A stretch of DNA of 64,000 nt from Gigantopelta aegis. Lineage: Eukaryota > Mollusca > Gastropoda > Neomphalida > Peltospiridae. A model generated the notes under the pieces. That model ran no database searches, had not been told where the DNA came from, and saw nothing but the letters and a program-made list of their open reading frames with translations. This document shows, piece after piece, positions 38,801-44,800 of the stretch; within the stretch, counting starts at the first letter, position 1, and every line of letters starts with the position of its first letter. Made by a program: the position numbers and the translations under genes. Where the stretch lies: NCBI RefSeq assembly GCF_016097555.1, contig NC_054706.1:73872674-73936673 (forward strand), in the 5' to 3' direction.

Positions 38801-41800
38801 CGTTCACGACACAAAGTTCATCGCCCTTGGCTCAAGCAAGTGGGTGTCCATCGGGAAGCTGGCCCGGCGGCTGTCACTGGCAGGAACAGACACGGGGGTG
38901 GCCAGCACCATGCTCATACAAAGCATTCCAGTAAGTTTTATAATTCAACTACTTGACAGAATTAGGGGTTTTGTTTAGAGAAATACAAAATATTAATGAG
39001 AACTGATGCTTATCCAAAGCATTTCAGTAAGTTTTCTAATTTAACTGCAGGACATAATTTTGTTTTCAGAGAAATACAAAATAATATGCATGTCTAACAT
39101 TCTTACTAACAAGTGATACGTATCCAAAGTATTTCAGTGAGATCTCTAAAAACATTACAGAGAGAGAGAGAGTGAGGGGAGGGGAGGAGAGAGAGAGTTT
39201 CTCACAAACTATAAATCCTAGATCAGTGAAACTTTGTTTATAGTTGCACCTATGGATGTTCATCAGTGTGCTGAAAACATTTATGGTAGGCGAGACATTT
39301 AATTCTGCAGAATTCTTATTTTTGCCTACAATCGGTTACGTATATGATAATGTTATTGTAGGAGATGATAGTACACCACCAGGTGAGCAGCATATCACTG
39401 CCTCACGGGCTCTACCTACTAACCGTTACATATGTTATGTTGTTGTTATAGGAGATGATCGTACACCACTAGGTGAGCAGCATATCACTGCCTCACGGAC
39501 TCTACCTACTAACCGTTACATATGTTATGTTGTTGTTATAGGAGATGATCGTACACCACTAGGTGAGCAGCATATCACTGCCTCACGGACTCTACCTCGG
39601 CTACCTGTTACATATGCACTGCACTTGTTATAGGAGATGATCGTACACCACTAGGTGAGCAGCATATCACTGCCTCAATGACTCTACCTACTACTGTCAA
39701 GGTTGTTGTTATAGGAGATGATCGTACACCACTAGGTGAGCAGCATATCACTGCCTCAGGACTCTAAAACTAAACGTTACTCTGATTTTGTGGTGTTATA
39801 GGAGATGATCGTACACCACTAGGTGAGCAGCATATCACTGCCTCACGGACTCTACCTACTAACCGTTACATATGTTATGTTGTTGTTATAGGAGATGATA
39901 GTACACCACTAGGTGAGCAGCATATCACTGCCTCACGGACTCTACCTACTAACTGTTACATATGTTATGTTGTTGTTATAGGAGATGATCGTGCACCATC
40001 AGGTGAGCAGCATCTCCCTGCCTCATGGTCTCTACCTCGGCTACCTGAAGCTGCACTGCACTGTGGAGAACATCAACGTTCTCGTCCAGCAGAAAACACC
40101 AAATGTTCTACCACACGTCAAGGTCCGCGACTGGTCCAACGTGTCCAGGTAAAAATATAACTTTCCTCTGATTTTGTGGTTTTTAAAACTATATAGCCAT
40201 GTAAAGTTCAAGTAAGGTCTCTTGATGACACACATGTCAACTATATGGATTGAGGAGTAAATGGTTAGTTGTGAGTGAGAGAGAAAGTATTTGGATGTTG
40301 AAAACCGGGCTAAATGGTGAGTTGTTTGTGAGAGAGAAAGTATTTGGATGTTGAAAACCGGGCTAAATGGTGAGTTGTTTGTGAGAGAGAAAGTATTTGG
40401 ATGTTGAAAACAGGGCTAAATGGTTAGTTGTTTGTGAGAGAGAAAGTATTTGGATGTTGAAAACCGGGCTAAATGGTGAGTTGTTTGTGAGAGAGAAAGT
40501 ATTTGGATGTTGAAAACAGGGCTAAATGGTTAGTCGTTAATTAGATAGTGTTGAATGTAGTGGTCTTACACCTCTCCATTGAGCTGTTAAAACTCACACT
40601 GGGTGGGAGCCAATACAGAGGTTTTAACTCTGTACCTACTAGACTTGAGACCGATGATTTATTCAATATGGCACCGAAGCAATGTAAGCAATAAGTGCTG
40701 TGTTGTGGGGTCAACTTGGAACATATTTGCATAATAATTTCATTATCCTTTTTGTAGGCATAATATCTTTATTACTTTTCTGATTGTAACAGCAGCGACG
40801 GTGTCAACTTTTGCATTAAAGTTCAATTAAATGTTCATGTTTAGATCAGTTTCTGATAAACTATAAATCCTAGGTCCAGGAAACTTGGTTTATAGTTACA
40901 CCTATGGATGTTCATCACAGTGAGCTGAAACTTGGTTTATAGTTGCACCTATGGATGTTCATCACTGTCCACTGAAAATATTTTATGGTACATGAGCCAT
41001 TTAATTCGGCAAAATTCTTGTTTTCTATTACAGTGAGCAAATATCTTTCTTTCTTTTTTTACCAGAGAAGAATGGCAATACATTCTGAGTTTAAACAGAG
41101 ATGAAGCATGCTCAGTTGACCCACCTCTGAAAGAATTCCATGCAGCCATTGGTAAAGCTTGCAGACGACTCCTGGATATGCTAGGTAAAACAATTATCTT
41201 ATTTACAGTACATTGATAATAACTAGTTAATGACGTAGGACATCAGCTTTATCCTGTGAAGGTACGTCATTAACTAATTATTATTTTTATCGTGCAGTCC
41301 ATAAAATTATGGGGAAAAGCTATTTAAGCGATTTTGTAATGTATCTACCAGTATGCATGTGATGTCATGTGTGTGACGTCAAAAGTCCTAATCTGCTAGT
41401 ATAAGTTGATGACTTCGCTTTAATTGGTCATCTTAATTGGCCAATAGAAACAGTGGTTACAGGATAAAACTAGTTAAACAGTCACCTCTTCTTTAAAATC
41501 ATTTTAATGCATCTTGTTTTGCATTAAGAGGATGCCCATTTTAAACCTCTTCAGATAGTTGGTAATAAAAATTTGAGTGTATACACAATAAGAATATTTT
41601 ATATGTTGCAAGGGAAAAGAAAAAGCCTAGATTAAAGATTATTAATTGTTAACATTGAAGGGGAATAACTGTGACTAACCTTGTTTCATTGTATTCTGTA
41701 GTGGTGTCCCTTAGATGAAATACATTCTCAATGAATTGATGTATTCATATCTTATTTATTCACGTACTGGTATTATGATTTTGTCAATAGTTTTGCGGGT

Positions 41801-44800
41801 CATTGATCCACTTTATACAGAATCTAGATCAAACTTGTTGTTGCCAGTTTACACACCGCTGCATCATTCAAAACATTGCGATAAGCCTTTCCCAATAGAC
41901 GACTGCTATGAATGTTTTAGAACTTTAGGCTAGAAACTTGTATACAACAGTAATCAATTTACTCGCCTTGAAATACATTTTGAGACATAGCTATTTTAAT
42001 CAGACAGCATTGAGTTTGTCGGTGAATGGATGTCAACTCAGTCTTGTCTATCATGGGTCAGTGGTGCGAGTGCCCTAATAAAACGTTAGTGTGTATTTGA
42101 TTCATTGACAACACCACAGTGGTTTTAAAGGCAGATATTTTTAACTCTTGGTTAGCCAAGTATTTTATGAGTAGACAAATGTGTGATGTCTATGAGAATA
42201 TAAATATCAATTTTGAAGCACAAATATTGAATTAAATTTAAAACTTAAATCAAATAAAATAAAATAAAAAATTGCATGGTGACTGGTTTTTAAGTGGAGT
42301 CACTTAAATGTAACATTTAAAAATACTTTATAAGCAGTGATTTTCATCCCCCATGTGCCCTTTTAGATTTTAATTCTTGCATGCATGCACCCACACCACA
42401 CACAGACAGACACACAACACCCCCCCCCCCCCCACACACACACCACACCCACCCATATAGACAGACACACACTTCACACAAACAAACACACACACATACA
42501 CACAGGCAGACAGACAGACACACACAGACAGACAGATCATTTAAAATTCCAGATGTATTAATTTGATGATGTACATTCCCTTTCTAGAAAAATCCTTGAT
42601 CGACTCCTGTTTTTGGTTTTTTAGACTTGTATGAAACCAACCTAACAATCGTACTATTGTTTTGATGTGCCCACCGATTGTTATCGGGTACTGGGGTTCT
42701 TTCCTAGGTACAGGAAAACTCTCAATTCAAGGACATTCAGAGGGAGGGCATGTCAACCTAAGTTACATTAACCTGATTTTATTAAACAAGCATTGGAAAT
42801 ATTGTGGTTAGGAAATTAAGTCAGTGGGGGTTAATGGTTGTTTAGTATGCTTCTTATCATGACAAATATTTTATTAGCTGCTATTTTTATTGCAATAGCA
42901 TGCTGTGAATTAAGTAGGTTTTTATTATGTTATGACACATTATTTAAACCACAAAATTATGTTCATACAACTGGTGTTTTATTGCACCATTACTGGCTTG
43001 TACATTACAACTGGTGTTTTATTGCACCATTCCTGGCTTGTACATTACAACTGGTGTTTTATTGCACCATTCCTGGCTTGTACATTACAACTGGTGTTTT
43101 ATTTCACCATTCCTGGCTTGTACATTACAACTGGTGTTTTATTGCACCATTCCTGGCTTGTACATTACAACTGGTGTTTTATTGCACCATTACTGGCTTG
43201 TACATTACAACTGGTGTTTTATTGCACCATTCCTGGCTTGTACATTACAACTGGTGTTTTATTGCACCATTCCTGGCTTGTACATTACAACTGGTGTTTT
43301 ATTGCACCATTACTGGCTTGTACATTACAACTGGTGTTTTATTGCACCATTACTGGCTTGTACATTACAACTGGTGTTTTATTGCACCATTACTGGCTTG
43401 TACATTACAACTGGTGTTTTATTGCACCATTACTGGCTTGTACATTACAACTGGTGTTTTATTGCACCATTTCTGGCTTGTACATTACAACTGGTGTTTT
43501 ATTGCACCATTCCAGGGTTGTATATTTCATCCTGTGACCACTGTTTCTATTGACAGATTATGATGACCAATAAAGAAAAGTTATAAACATATACATGTAG
43601 TAGCAGAATACGACTTTTGACGTCACTCATGTGATGTCACACACATAGCTACATTACAAAATCGCTCATTTGACCTCTAGGTCATTGTACAATATATCTG
43701 AAAAAAACAAACACAATAGCTTTTCCCTTAATTTCTATGGTCTGCAGGATAAAGATAATAACTAGTTAATGACGTAGGATATTGGCTTTATCCTGTTCAG
43801 GCCAAATAATAAATGTCTCATTCTTACCTTCACAGGATAAAGCCAGTATCCTACATCATTAACTACATGTAGTTATTCTCTATTTATCTGCATCATTCCT
43901 GGGTTATACATTATAACTGCACCATTCCTGGGTAAACATTATAACTGTCATGTACTGCACTGTTGGTGGTGTAATGTACTATAACATTGCACTGTTTGTG
44001 GTGTCATATACTATAACATTGCACTGTTGGTGGTGACATGTACTATAACATTGCCCTGTCGGTGATGTCATGTACTATAACATTGCCCTGTTGGTGGTGT
44101 CATATACTATAACTGCACTGTTGGTGGTGTCATGTACTATAACTGTACTGTTGGTGGCATCATGTAATATAACTGCACTGTTGGTGGCGTCATGTACTAT
44201 AACTGCACTGTTGGTGGCGTCATGTACTATAACTGCACTGTTGGTGGCGTCATGTACTATAACTGCACTGTTGGTGGTGTCATGTACTATAACTGCACTG
44301 TCGGTGGTGTCATGTACTATAACTGCACTGTTGGTGGTGTCATGTACTATAGCTGGTTGTTTCATGCTAGGTTTGCCTCCAGGCAGTGACCACCGGCTGT
44401 ATGACCTGGAAGTGATTGAGCTGAGTCCGGACATCTCGTTTATCCTGGTGCTGCCCCCTGCAGAAGACGTCTTCATCGTGCCGGGACAGACGGAGGAACT
44501 CACTGACAGACACAATCTGATATTCCTACCTGTACAGGTGTTCGAAATGAGTAAGTGACACAAATATAGGGCAGGATTTTTCATTGATGATCTGTTTTTT
44601 CCATTCTCTACTGATAATCAGGGTTTTTTCTATTCTCTACTGATAATGTTTTCTCTATTCTCTACTGATAATCTGTTTTCTCTATTCTGTTTTCTACATT
44701 CTCTACTAATCTGTTTTCTCTATTCTGTTTTCTTCATTCTCTACTAATAATCTGTTTTCTCTATTATCTTCTGATAATATGTTTTTCTATTCTCTACTGA

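Noticed and set aside
39244..39633. 129-codon frame
   Set aside because: Formed by the exon 15-derived array units read in another frame.
42838..43563. Three overlapping frames of 179-241 codons
   Set aside because: By-products of the 40-bp array.
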